Source: Cerioporus squamosus
Taxonomy: Eukaryota > Basidiomycota > Agaricomycetes > Polyporales > Polyporaceae
Direction of reading: 5' to 3'
Length of the DNA: 64,000 bases
Assembly: GCA_022592435.1 (NCBI GenBank)
Contig: JABYQS010000043.1
Coordinates: 124,001 to 188,000 of the forward strand
The notes below the pieces were generated by a model. It was not told the origin of the DNA and did not search any database. It was given only the letters and a program-made list of their open reading frames with translations. This document shows positions 45,775-55,690 of the stretch, in pieces. Position numbers and translations under genes: made by a program. The first letter of the stretch is position 1. Each line of letters begins with the position of its first letter.

Positions 45775-48309
45775 GTTGACTTGACCCACGCGGAACCGCA
45801 ACTCCGTCTCAACGCTTCCGCTCTTTCCGATCCGTCCTCTCTGCTTCTCCAACTCTACTCCGAAAATCTACAAACTCCGTTCACTGCCCTCGTCGACTCC
45901 GGCTCGTCGCATTGCTTCCTCGACTCGGACTTCGTCGATCAGCATGAACTCCAGACTACGTTCATTCCTCCGATTCGCCTCTCGCTCTTCGACGGTTCTT
46001 CAAACACGTCTATCACTCGGAAAACCATAATGCCTGTCCACTTTCCCTCTGGGGAAGTTCTGAACCTCGACTTCTATGTCACTCCGCTCGACAAATCCGT
46101 CTCCGCTGTTCTCGGATACAGCTGGCTCTCCGCTTACAATCCCTTGATTGACTGGAAGAAGCACAGCATCCATTTCCGGACTACGCCCTCGGATCGTCCC
46201 GTATCTCCGACGTCACCTCCGCCGAGTTCGGAGAACCCTTCGGACTTCGATCCGTCGACTCCTTCTCCTCCGGCACCCTCTGTCTCCCTGATCGGAGCAG
46301 CCGCGTTCGCGCGTGCCTGTAAGCTCCAGGGCTCCGAGAGTTTCACTCTCAATCTCTCTGCAAAGTCCGCCTCTGTCGCTACCGCTCGGAGTTCGTCCGT
46401 TTCCGATGCTCCTCCGGACCTCCCTGGAGTCCCCGAAGAGTATCACGAATTTGCGGACGTCTTCAGCAAGACTCGAGCGGACACCCTTCCGGAACACCGT
46501 CCCTACGACCTCAAAATCGATCTAGAAGACGGAGCCGTTCCACCCCTCGGACCTATCTACTCCCTCTCGAAGCTCGAGCTCGACACTCTCCGAGAGTACA
46601 TCGAAGAGAATCTCCGCTCAGGTTTCATCCGCCCTTCCAACTCTCCGTGTGGAGCTCCGGTCCTATTCGTCAAGAAGAAGGACGGCTCACTCCGCTTGTG
46701 CGTCGACTACCGCGGGTTGAACAAGATCACTCGGAAGGACCGTTATCCCCTTCCCCTCGTCTCGGACCTCCTCGACGCTCCGCGGAAGGCTCGGATCTAC
46801 ACCAAGATCGACCTCCGACATGCCTACAACCTAGTCCGAATAGCCCCCGGAGATGAATGGAAGACGGCTTTCCGAACGCGCTACGGATCGTTCGAATGGC
46901 GCGTCATGCCTTTCGGACTTTCTAACGCTCCGGCCGCCTTTCAACGCTTCGTCAACGAAATCTTCGCGGACTTGCTAGATGTTTGCGTCGTCGTGTATCT
47001 AGACGACATCCTCATCTACTCCGACAACCCCGCCGATCACCGGAAGCACGTCAAAGAAGTCCTACGACGTCTCCGGAAGCACAAGCTCTATGCTCGCGCC
47101 GACAAGTGCGAGTTCCACTCGGACTCCGTCGAGTACCTCGGCTACATCCTCTCCGCCGAAGGACTCACGATGTCGGACTCCAAGGTCAAGACGATACTCG
47201 AGTGGCCGGAACCCCGGAAAGTCCGAGACATACAGTCCTTCCTCGGATTCGCCAACTTCTACCGGCGTTTCATCCCTCGCTACTCCGAGATCGTCCTTCC
47301 CCTCACCCGTCTCACCCGCAAGAATGTTCCTTGGAACTTCTCCGATGAATGCCGCGACGCCTTTAACTCTCTCAAAAAGGCGTTCACCACAGCTCCGGTT
47401 CTTCACCATTGGGAACCCGATCGGCAAATCACCGTCGAGACGGATGCCTCGGACTACGCTATCGCCGGAATTCTGTCCATCACCACGGACTCCGGTGAAC
47501 TCCATCCCATCGCTTTCCACTCCCGTACCCTCTCCGGTGCGGAGTTGAACTACGACACTCACGACAAGGAACTCTTGGCCATCTTCGAAGCATTCAAGAC
47601 TTGGCGGCACTACCTCGAGGGCTCCGGAACTCCGATCGACGTCGTCACGGATCACAAGAACCTCGAGTACTTCTCCACCACAAAACTCCTCACCCGCCGC
47701 CAAGCCCGCTGGTCCGAGTACCTGTCGCAGTTCAACATGGTTATCCGATTCCGACCCGGAAAACTCGGAGCAAAACCCGACGCACTCACTCGCCGTTGGG
47801 ACGTCTACCCAAAGGAGGGGGACAGTGACTACTCCGTCGTCAACCCACACAACTTCCGACCAGTCTTCACCCAGGAACAGCTCGCTTCCTCCCTCCGGGC
47901 GACAATCCTCCACGCTCCGGTCCTCCGTGCGGTGTTCGTCCTCGACGATACCCAACTCCGCGCGGACATCCGCTCCGCTCAAGCCTCCGAGAACCCTTCC
48001 CGGAGCTCGCCGCAGGTCTCTCGCATGCCTCGGAAGTCGACCACCCCCGCTGGTCCTTCAACGACGATGGTTTCCTATGTCTCAGCAATCGCATCTACGT
48101 CCCGGACTCCGGAGACCTCCGACTCCGAGTCCTCCGGTCCCGTCACGATCACCCAACCGCGGGCCACTGGGGACAGAACAAGACTCAGGACCTCGTCCTC
48201 CGGGACTACAACTGGCCCGGACTCCGCAACTTCATCCGAGACTACTGCAAAACCTGTACTACATGCGCGAGATCCAAGGTTCCCCGTCATCTGCCCTACG
48301 GAACATTGA
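45733..48309 (+). CDS. pol: Pol, first part: protease, reverse transcriptase, RNase H
   Basis: Entered by -1 frameshift at 45733. Protease: LVDSGSSHCFLDSDF (DSG catalytic motif, 45895). Reverse transcriptase: LDTLREYIEENLRSGFIRPS, CVDYRGLNKIT, MPFGLSNAPAAFQ and the active site YLDD (near 46997). RNase H: VETDASDYAIAG, FHSRTLSGAELNY, VTDHKNLEYF. The original pol frame is correct to about 47990; after that the printed frame to 48309 is out of phase with the integrase. The stop at 48309 is thus an artefact of a lesion, and domain content says the protein should continue in the frame of the next entry. Confidence 0.88.
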   Translation, partial: LGCDPPQSACGVDRVDLTHAEPQLRLNASALSDPSSLLLQLYSENLQTPFTALVDSGSSHCFLDSDFVDQHELQTTFIPPIRLSLFDGSSNTSITRKTIMPVHFPSGEVLNLDFYVTPLDKSVSAVLGYSWLSAYNPLIDWKKHSIHFRTTPSDRPVSPTSPPPSSENPSDFDPSTPSPPAPSVSLIGAAAFARACKLQGSESFTLNLSAKSASVATARSSSVSDAPPDLPGVPEEYHEFADVFSKTRADTLPEHRPYDLKIDLEDGAVPPLGPIYSLSKLELDTLREYIEENLRSGFIRPSNSPCGAPVLFVKKKDGSLRLCVDYRGLNKITRKDRYPLPLVSDLLDAPRKARIYTKIDLRHAYNLVRIAPGDEWKTAFRTRYGSFEWRVMPFGLSNAPAAFQRFVNEIFADLLDVCVVVYLDDILIYSDNPADHRKHVKEVLRRLRKHKLYARADKCEFHSDSVEYLGYILSAEGLTMSDSKVKTILEWPEPRKVRDIQSFLGFANFYRRFIPRYSEIVLPLTRLTRKNVPWNFSDECRDAFNSLKKAFTTAPVLHHWEPDRQITVETDASDYAIAGILSITTDSGELHPIAFHSRTLSGAELNYDTHDKELLAIFEAFKTWRHYLEGSGTPIDVVTDHKNLEYFSTTKLLTRRQARWSEYLSQFNMVIRFRPGKLGAKPDALTRRWDVYPKEGDSDYSVVNPHNFRPVFTQEQLASSLRATILHAPVLRAVFVLDDTQLRADIRSAQASENPSRSSPQVSRMPRKSTTPAGPSTTMVSYVSAIASTSRTPETSDSESSGPVTITQPRATGDRTRLRTSSSGTTTGPDSATSSETTAKPVLHARDPRFPVICPTEH

Positions 48310-49436
48310 AGCAACTCCCCATCCCCGAACGGCCCTGGAACTCCATTTCCATGGACCTCATTGAACAGCTCCCGGACTCCGATGGCTACACCGCGATACT
48401 TGTCATTGTTGACCGGTTGACCAAGCAGTCGATCTTCATTCCGACTCACAATACGCTCAACGCCCAGGAGCTCGCCGAACTCTTCGTCCTTCATGTGTTC
48501 TCCAAGCACGGAGTTCCGTCCCACGTCACTTCCGATCGGGGCTCGGAGTTCGTGTCCCACTTCTTCCGTTCCCTCGGTAAAGCTCTCGACATGAAGCTTC
48601 ACTTCACCTCCGGTTATCACCCTGAAGGCGACGGACAAACGGAACGCGTTAACCAGACCCTAGAGCAGTACCTCCGCATCTATTGCAACTATCAACAGGA
48701 CAACTGGTCCAAACTCTTGCCCCTTGCGGAGTTTGCGTACAACAACGCTCCGAACGCCACTACCGGACTCTCTCCCTTCTTCGCCAACAAGGGCTACCAT
48801 CCCGGACTTGCAGTCCACCCGGAACGTGATCTCACCTCCGCTCGTGCCCGCGAGTTCGCCATCGATCTCGACGAACTCCACTCCGAACTCCGGAATCGCA
48901 TCGCCGAAGCCCAGGCTCGCTATCAAGTTCAGGCCGACAAGCACCGACTTCCAGCACCGGACTTCCGGATCGGAGATTACGCATATGTCCGAGCGCAGTT
49001 CATCCGTTCTACTCGCCCTACGAAGAAACTCTCCGAGAAGTTCCTAGGCCCCTACGAGATCATCGCTCAGCCCGGAACTCACTCCTTCACCCTCCGCTTA
49101 CCCGACTCTATGCGGGCCATTCACCCCGTCTTCCACGTCTCTCAGCTGGAACCCGCAACTCCGAACACTATTCCCGGGCGCGTCCAAACTCCGCCCCCAC
49201 CAGTCGAAGTCGACGGAGAACCCGAGTATGAGATCTCCGAAATCCTCGACTCCAAGATCGACCGTCGGCGCCGGTCCTGTCAACTTCTGTACCTAGTCCG
49301 TTGGGCCGGTTACGAAGGCACCGACGAAGAGACTTCGTGGATCCTCGCCACGGAGCTCGGACACGCGCAGGAACTCGTGGCGGACTTCCATGCTTCTTAC
49401 CCGGATAAACCCGGACCTCTTGCTTCTTTGCCTTAG
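48000..49436 (+). CDS. pol: Pol, second part: integrase with chromodomain (frame -1 relative to RT part)
   Basis: From about 48000 the integrase reads in a different frame. The HHCC zinc-binding region lies at 48140-48270 (SRHDHPTAGHWGQ ... YCKTCTTC). The DDE core has Asp in SMDLIEQLPDS (48353), Asp in TSDRGSEF (48534) and Glu after the QTERVNQTLEQ motif. Then follow the GPY/F-type module (KFLGPYEIIAQPG, IHPVFHVSQLEP) and a C-terminal chromodomain (YEISEILDSKID, LYLVRWAGY, SWILATEL) that directs insertion to particular chromatin. The stop is at 49436. No ATG is needed because this part is normally fused to RT. The frame break between the two parts is the only visible disabling lesion. Confidence 0.88.
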   Translation, partial: PELAAGLSHASEVDHPRWSFNDDGFLCLSNRIYVPDSGDLRLRVLRSRHDHPTAGHWGQNKTQDLVLRDYNWPGLRNFIRDYCKTCTTCARSKVPRHLPYGTLKQLPIPERPWNSISMDLIEQLPDSDGYTAILVIVDRLTKQSIFIPTHNTLNAQELAELFVLHVFSKHGVPSHVTSDRGSEFVSHFFRSLGKALDMKLHFTSGYHPEGDGQTERVNQTLEQYLRIYCNYQQDNWSKLLPLAEFAYNNAPNATTGLSPFFANKGYHPGLAVHPERDLTSARAREFAIDLDELHSELRNRIAEAQARYQVQADKHRLPAPDFRIGDYAYVRAQFIRSTRPTKKLSEKFLGPYEIIAQPGTHSFTLRLPDSMRAIHPVFHVSQLEPATPNTIPGRVQTPPPPVEVDGEPEYEISEILDSKIDRRRRSCQLLYLVRWAGYEGTDEETSWILATELGHAQELVADFHASYPDKPGPLASLP

Positions 49437-49551
49437 TCGTACCATCCACACCCATTTCACTTATTCACTTCATCTTACTTACTGATGATTCCTTATCACT
49501 CTTGTTCACACATCACGCCTGTTAGGAATCCGAACCGATTCATTAAACTAT

Positions 49552-50668
49552 CTACTCCGGAGCTCCGATGTGTCCGGACTCCGTCTGTTCTTCCCCCTCA
49601 CCCTCACCTCCGGTTCCCTCTTCTCCGCCTTCACCTCCGGTTCCCTCACCTTCGCCCTCACCTCCGCCTTCATCTCCTCCGGTTCCCTCCCCCTCACCTT
49701 CTTCCTCACCCTCTCCTTCACCCTCGCCCTGGCCCTCATCTCCGGCCTCTCCCTGCGCCTCCCCGGACTCCTCATTTCCGGACTCCGAGTCCGACTCCGT
49801 CTCCTCCGCCTCCGGCTCGTACGACGGGTCTTCCTCCTCCGTCGTCGACCGGACTATCCCACTCGGCCCCGCGGGGAGCCCCCGGAAGTACGGGGCCAGG
49901 TACCCGTCGAGGGCCTCGACCTGCTCCCGCGCGTGCGAGAACCTCGCCATCTCCTTGCGGAGACTCCGCATCTCCGAGCGGGTGTTCCACATCTCCTGGA
50001 GGAGACGTCCGAACAAGTCCCTCGTGTCGAGGGAATCGACGGAGCTGTCTCCCCCCTTCGGACCCCGGAGAGTCCGGCCGGACTCCGCCTTCTTCTCCGG
50101 CTCCGGCTCCGGCTCCGGCTCCTCCCTCGCCCTGCCCTTGCCCTTGTCCTTGGAGGGCCCGGCCACCGGCTGCTCCTGCGTCTTCTTCGGCTTCTTCGGA
50201 GGTGGAGCTACCTCCTCGACCTCGCTGTCCGCCGTCCCCTTCGATGGCCGCTTCCGCTTCTTGACCATCTCCGGCGGCGTACCCCCGACGCACTTCCCCT
50301 TCCGCTGAACACACGCCGCACAGCTCGCCACTCGCGAGCTGTCCGTGTACCACCTGCAGGGCGCAGACTTCTTCCGGCAGGTGTCACAAGGGACCCTGCA
50401 GACGGTTAGCCAGACCTCAGGACTCCGGAACCCAAACTACTCACTTGGCGTCGGCCTTGGGCCGCTTGTCGTCCGCTCGCTGCTTCCGCTCCTCCTCCGC
50501 CTTCTCCGCCGCGGCCAACTCCGCCTTCTCCGCCGCGGCCAACTCCGCCTTCTCCACCGCGGCCAGCTCCGCCAACTCCTCGTCCGCCTTCCTCTTCCGT
50601 TCCTCCGCCTCCTTGCGTCTCCGCGCAAGGTCCGTCGATGCGGGCTGGGGGTTCGTTTGCTTTGCCAT
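49552..50668 (-). CDS. Antisense spliced gene in the retrotransposon: Zn2Cys6-like protein
   Basis: Minus-strand gene between pol and the 3' LTR. ATG at 50668 in a strong context (CCACCATGG), exon 1 50668-50445, intron 50444-50396 (GTGAGT...CTGCAG, 49 nt), exon 2 50395-49552; 355 residues. Exon 1: a Lys/Glu/Ala coiled-coil-like helix with repeated AELAAAEK units. Straddling the start of exon 2: CDTCRKKSAPC, 11 residues, then CAACVQRKGKC, i.e. C-x2-C-x6-C-x11-C-x2-C-x6-C, the fungal Zn2Cys6 pattern. Then a basic cluster (KKRKRPSK), a short helical region (LLQEMWNTRSEMRSLRKEM), and a long Glu/Gly acidic tail. A TATA box lies 59 nt upstream. Likely a nuclear DNA-binding protein made by the element; its role is unknown. 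Confidence 0.78.
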
Positions 50669-50726
50669 GGTGGTGGTGGTGGTATGAAGAAGAAAAGTTT
50701 GAAGTCCCCAACACCGACGACCGGTC

Positions 50727-50733
50727 TTATATA
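50727..50733 (-). promoter_or_regulatory. TATA box of the antisense gene
   Basis: TATATAA on the minus strand, 59 nt upstream of the antisense ATG at 50668, inside the element and outside the LTR. It implies a promoter independent of the LTR. Confidence 0.6.
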
Positions 50734-50849
50734 GGCTGGACTCCGACCCCCGATCTCCGATCACCGATTCCGTGAAGAACTCCTTCTCCGATCACTCAGT
50801 CCACGTCATCCTGAAACACTTCCAATTTGGTCCTCGAGGGCTCGGACCC

Positions 50850-50862
50850 AGTGGGGGGGCAC
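50850..50862 (+). other. Polypurine tract
   Basis: AGTGGGGGGGC directly before the 3' LTR, the expected primer site for plus-strand DNA synthesis. The two bases AC separate it from the LTR start. Confidence 0.7.
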
Positions 50863-51582
50863 TGTTACATCCCGTGCTCCAAGACACCCAACTCCGGACT
50901 CAACTCCGACCGGACTCCGGTTCGTCCGTTGACTCATACTTACTTCCTCATCCTTTCGTTGTGACTCATCCTTACTACGATACTTACCCCTTACTATCCG
51001 CTCCCCTCGGACTCCGATCACCTCCGCAGTCCCGATAGTATTACCCGTTTGTATCCGCACTTGTATCCACTTGTATCCGCACTTGCCTCCATTTCCTATT
51101 GGCTACTTACTTGCTTCCGCCTTGGCACCGGACTCCGACTCCTGTCTCTACTTTTAGCTTACCCCTTTCGGACCTCCGGACTTTAGTATTTAAGTCTGCT
51201 TGTATTCTCCCTTAGACCTCAGTTCTGATATCTCGTTTACTTCCCTCTTATCCTTCTCGGTATCAACAACTCAATCTATTGCCTTCTCTTCTGAAATCCG
51301 TCCGCACCTCGTCCGGACTTCCGACCTCTGACCTCCGACCTCCGTCTTCCGACTCTGGTCATTCGGCTTCTGACTCTCTGGTTCCCTCTCTGCTTGACTT
51401 CCTCCATCGTTGCTTACTCCGGTATAAACTCCGGAGTTCTGTTCCTTTGCAAATAGAAGACACCTTGCGTCTCCTCAGGGCGTTGGTCAATAACTTCGCC
51501 GAAGTCTTCACCTCCGCGCTGCCTTCGGACTTCGGACTTCGGACTTCCTTCCGGAGTTGACTTGGCACGCACAGTCTTAACA
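50863..51582 (+). repeat. 3' LTR (720 bp)
   Basis: Same ends as the 5' LTR (TGTTACATC...TCTTAACA) and nearly identical sequence. By eye, differences are one fewer GACCTCC unit, one missing C and a few substitutions near 51296-51345. Confidence 0.93.
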
Positions 51583-51748
51583 TGGTCCCAGCGAGTGGGA
51601 CGCTGCTCGACATCGGAAGATGAGGCAGGTTCCGAGTCCGCGGGCAAAGCGGAACGCATCATCTTCCGCGCCTTCGGACAGCGACGGTGAGTCGCCCTAC
51701 TTCAGGCCGAAGACCAGCTGGTATGTCGCGTCGACGAGCCAAGGTTGA
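51583..51748 (+). pseudogene. Host exon, right half
   Basis: Frame PSEWDAARHRKMRQVPSP..., then SSSAPSDSDGESPYFRPK, to a stop at 51748. It is in phase with the left half at 43491 once the element and one TGGTC copy are removed. A GTGAGT within it near 51690 could be a donor. This supports insertion into an expressed coding exon rather than intergenic DNA. The protein family is not recognised. Confidence 0.45.
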
Positions 51749-53492
51749 AGGGATGGGGAGGCGGCACTGGGCGTCCACAAGCGGCACAAGTACTTTCGAC
51801 GTTACCCGGCCGCGGGCGGAGTCAATCCAAGACGACTCAGAAGTATATCTGCGCTGTAGCTTGAGCACGAACCCCCGCCGGAGCCTCTTGGGAGTCGGGT
51901 TCGTGTAGCTTTGCATGCGCGAATGCGACGTTGCCCCAGTGCCAGTCGCGCTGCTTGCCACGGATCAGCGATAAAGTAGGACAAGCTCGCAAAGGTCGAG
52001 CGAGTCCTGGTGTTTCGCGGTGCCAGCCGGAGTCCTGCTGGGGTCCTGCTGAAGGCTGGCAAGTCTGCTTGGTGAACACGCCGCACGGTGGCGCTGCGAA
52101 CAAGCTGCCCACAATAGTGGCAAACAGCAGCGGTCCGCCTGTCAGGCTGTGTCGGGCCGCCCCGACGCTGATACATACCGTCGGTCGGCGTCTTCGATGC
52201 TGGTGCTCTTGGCCAGCACCACCTCGCGCGACCTAGGCGGCCCAGTTCTTTGATGCCGCGATGGCACGGTCAAGCAACGAGTACTGCGGTGTATGCTTCT
52301 GCTGCGGGCAGCATCGGCGGCCACTTGGCACGGACCAGCAGCCTTCCGAGGAGCCAAGAGTCGAGTCGAGAGTCGAGTCGATTGCTTTGACCGGAGGATT
52401 GTTGCCTATACCGCCGCGACGTTCCGCAAATGAACGTTCAGCGTACAGTCATCTCCGCTCTGTGCCCTCCGCGAGGCGAACGAAGTCCGCCCGAGACCGC
52501 AATTACCGCACACGGTGAGGAAGGTCCCTCGATCCAAGCGTCTTTCGAGCGTTCGTACGCGTCATGGGTCGCGATCTCCTGGCTTCTAAGAGGGTGCGAA
52601 GGGCGTCGAAGGCCAAAGGCAAACGCTGGCGCGTTACCAGCGTGAGCTTCGCCAAAGTTCGAGCTTGTGTGAGTAGTCTTCTCTTCCCTATCGGCGCTGG
52701 ACTGGAGCTCGCGTTAGTACTACTTACGAGCTACGACAAATCCCAGGTCACCTTTACCTGTTTAAACTGCCTCGGCTTCCCAACCAAACATAATGGCGAC
52801 CGAATCTGCTTTGCTGTCGCGCTCAACTGGCCTGATTAAACCTCGGATGTGCGTACCTCATGCCATGTAGCGGGTCCAGGCCTCCACAGCTCCAGTGAAG
52901 TTTGCAAGCCATTTTCTAGGGGTCGTCCGGGCTCGTCGCGAGAAGGGATTCGCAGCTTCCCTCACGCCACTTACAGGCAGCCTTATTCTTCGCATGCGTC
53001 ATAGTGTTACGAGCGTTCTTGGAACAATCTTCGACCATGTTCCAGCCCGCGTTGTCCAGGCTCGACCGAGAAAGCGACCATCTCCGCTAAGAGGATCCCC
53101 GCGGCGCAGAACCTAGTACTGACGCTGCATGTTTCAAGTTGGCTGCCAGACAGTGAGACATAGGTGATGAACCATACCAATCCGCAGTCCTTGCATGTCC
53201 GCTGAGCGATGTGTGTTCGGCATCTGAAAGGAGGGAAAGTGTGTCGATTCATGCCTGCAGCTGCAACTTGAAGTCAGCGAGCAGTCTTGCAGGTCACTAG
53301 ACAGTGACGTCATGTCGAAGCGACTCGAGAGGAACCAGTCCTTGGGAATCGATCAACGATCGCCGATATCTGGAGGCCCGCGCGAGTTACTTAACTGCGC
53401 TCTCTCTCTTAGCCTCTGTCCTGGCTGCTTGACACGGTCTGCACGCGCTCCGACACGACCTCTCCATCCAGACACACTCCGTGCAAGCCGAC
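51749..53492. other. No confident gene
   Basis: Short coding-like frames occur at 51931-52236, 52261-52518 and 52430-52645 on the plus strand and 51659-51961 on the minus strand. None has splice support or a domain. They may belong to the gene broken by the retrotransposon. A tandem GAGTCGAGTC repeat lies at 52360-52380. Confidence 0.3.
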
Positions 53493-54088
53493 ATGTCGTC
53501 TGCAGAGACCACCCCTGAGTCCTCCGTCGTCTCCGAGAACGTCGACGACGACCCGAAACGCGTCCTCATGGTCCTCGACGTCCAGCAGAACATGCTTCGC
53601 GACCCGCCCGCAGGCATCCCCGCCGGGGCGACCGTCGGCCCCAACATCGCGACCATCCTCGCCCGCGCCCCCGCATCGTGCACGTTCGCAACGCCGGCGA
53701 CGCGGGCGAGCCCGACGAGACGGGCACCGCGGGCTGGGAGCTCGTGAACGCGCCGCTGCCGGGCGAGTTCGTCGTCGACAAGCGCAAGAACAACGCGTTC
53801 GTGGGCACGGACCTCGCCCGCATCATTCCCCCCACCGCGGAGATCATCATGGTCGGCATGCAGAGCGACTTTTGCATCCGCGCGACGTGCAGCGCCGCGC
53901 TGAGTCGCGGGAACGAGGTCCTCCTCGTGCGCGGCGCGCATGCGACGTACGACCGCGTCGAGTACCACAACCACGGCCTCATCACGTCCGCCGCGGAGGT
54001 CGAGAAGGAGATCGAGGGCGAGCTCGAGGAGGCCGGTGTTATCATGCTCGAGATGAAGGACCTCCCGGGCATGTTCACAGACCGGTAG
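53493..54088 (+). CDS. Isochorismatase-like cysteine hydrolase, one frame break
   Basis: Starts MSSAETTPESSVVSEN. The first frame gives KRVLMVLDVQQNML (catalytic Asp) up to about 53668. The second, from about 53668, gives HVRNAGDAGEPDETG, VVDKRKNNAF (catalytic Lys), VGMQSDFCIRATCSAAL (catalytic Cys) and LLVRGAHATYD, and ends at 54088. The fold hydrolyses isochorismate or amide-type substrates; many fungal members have unknown substrates. The frames are separated by one base (mod 3) in a run of five C in very GC-rich DNA, with no intron signals. It is either a recent mutation or a sequence error. The gene is much more GC-rich than its neighbours. Length (about 198 residues) suits the family. 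Confidence 0.72.
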
Positions 54089-54464
54089 TCGCGCACGCGT
54101 ACGCGGAGGAGAAGTGGAAGGGTCGGCGTTGGGCGATAGGGCTATGGGATTCGGATTGGGTCTTGTGCGTTGCTTCTGGTTTCTTGTTAACTTATATCTT
54201 CGAGGCTTCCTCTCGCTGTAGGTGCGCATACATCCACCTCTATCTCTCCATATTGGCTCACTCATCGTCCTTTCCAGTGTATCATACGCTCGCAGGTGTA
54301 CCGTGTTCGGATGTACGTTGGAATCTAGTTTCCCTTGATATGCATATACGCGCATAGACTCCTCATCAGCATTGCTTGTGTGTGCCGCACGACTCCTGAA
54401 GACCCGAAGACCCTCACTGCTGGCGTTATCCTCTGTACTGCAAGGACCGCGGATCAAAGAGCGT
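54089..54464. other. Intergenic, no gene seen
   Basis: 3' flank of the isochorismatase gene up to the start of duplicated unit B. No feature is supported. Confidence 0.4.
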
Positions 54465-55690
54465 CAGGTACTTATGTTCACGTACCTGCTTCATGGCATA
54501 CCAAGGTTGACGAACGACGTGCCAGTGGCGCTCGGCTTTAGGTTCACAGACATGCCGATCGCTCTTCTGTATAATGGCGTCAGGACGCGGTGCAGTCGGA
54601 GTCAGAAGCCATCGTGAGGCGCAACGCATGGTCCCCTCGCCCAGTTGCCAGATCCCAAGGTGCGCCTTACGTCCTGAGTGGTCGTGACATCTGCGTTGAA
54701 GTCTCGTCCGGGGCAGCCGATGCGAAGCTCAGAAGGACCGGTCTTCCTGCTCTAGATCTGCGATTCTGCAACCGGTTTTCCTACCGCCCTACCATTTGTC
54801 TTGGTCCCGCACAGAACGATATCCGGGTAGAAGCGCAGAACAATCGCCCGTTGTCGGAGACCGAGCGGAAGAGGACCAGCCTACGGATCGGCCTTCTACT
54901 AGAGTGCGAAGAGCGAACAACTAGCGCTCCCCTGATCACGAGCCTCAAGGACTGCGGTCTCTAGACGAACGAGACCCAGCTCTCAACACCGGGGCACAAA
55001 CGCAGAAGATGCAGGTTCAGGCCAACCCACATAGTGACTAGCGCGATGTGCATGAGTAGCGAAGGCGGAGTGTTGACGGGGATCAGTCACCTCGACTGGC
55101 CAGAGTGGTAAGTCGACGTTCCGAGTCGCTACTCACCGTGGTACCAATATATGTCGCTGATTACGCGCATACAGGATGCAGGACACTTCCGTCACGAGGT
55201 CCCCTGCGTACCAGTCCAGCTACCCCAAGACACGAAGGGAATCATCCCTCGTCGCTGTATGCTGCGCATATGCTGCTGACGTTCCTGGCCATGCGCGTAT
55301 ATGCGGCTTCCTGCCTCGTTCTCGTCCACCGCGATTGTGGTTCCGACTGGGTTTATTCTTCGCGGTGTTGATGCAGCCGACGTACCAATACCTGCTCAGA
55401 GGGGAGTATGCAAGACGCAATGACTACTCCTCTCGATGTCGTCGCGCCGGGGTTTCACAGGTCCTCGGGTCGTCGGGAGACGAGACTTCAAGCAAGCGGC
55501 AGCAGACGGCGAGAACGGGCCAAGAGAGCGAGAGAGAGAATGGAGGAGGCTTGGGGTGAAACGGCGACAACCCAGGTTTATATACGCCCTGGAAGAGGTA
55601 CCTCCGATCGTGGCCACTGGCTTCGACGTCGATCGGGAGCGGTATACGGTCACGTGGTTGCCCTACCCACTGCATAATCATTTTGTCGGA
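54465..55690 (-). repeat. Unit B of a diverged duplication (copy of 25965-27080)
   Basis: Collinear with unit A, including its promoter pair (CACGTG 55651-55656, TATATAA 55578-55584, minus strand), a GGTGAGTAGCGAC donor near 55130 and GTAAGGCGCACC near 54660. Reading frames differ between copies, so protein coding is doubtful, whereas promoter and splice sites are conserved. Confidence 0.5.
55578..55584 (-). promoter_or_regulatory. TATA box of unit B
   Basis: TATATAA, minus strand, 67 nt from the CACGTG at 55651-55656; same arrangement as in unit A. Confidence 0.5.

Larger units (their letters stand above)
43492..51582 (+). mobile_element. Complete Ty3/gypsy chromovirus-type LTR retrotransposon
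   Basis: 8.1 kb, LTR to LTR, flanked by the 5-bp duplication TGGTC (43487-43491 and 51583-51587). Order: LTR, short leader, gag, -1 frameshift, pol (protease, reverse transcriptase, RNase H, integrase, chromodomain), antisense gene, polypurine tract, LTR. The chromodomain and self-priming signal place it near the Tf1/sushi chromoviruses (inferred from motif order; no tree was made). The LTRs differ by a 7-bp tandem repeat unit plus few substitutions or indels, so insertion was recent. Both strands are rich in CCGGA/TCCGG words, with no sign of CpG decay. Confidence 0.93.

Noticed and set aside
45781..45783. Pol translation starting at its own codon near 45781
   Set aside because: The codon is TTG, not ATG, and the frame is already open back to the slippery heptamer; the frameshift explains entry into pol.
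47990..48010. A second programmed frameshift between RNase H and integrase
   Set aside because: No slippery heptamer or following stem is visible, and such an arrangement is not usual for chromoviruses; a lesion or error is simpler.
49485..50409. Long plus-strand frames of 246-279 codons downstream of pol as an extra Pol or Env-like gene
   Set aside because: They are Pro/Ser/Leu-rich shadows of the antisense Glu/Gly/Arg-rich gene, without start context or domains; the spliced antisense model explains the open frames.
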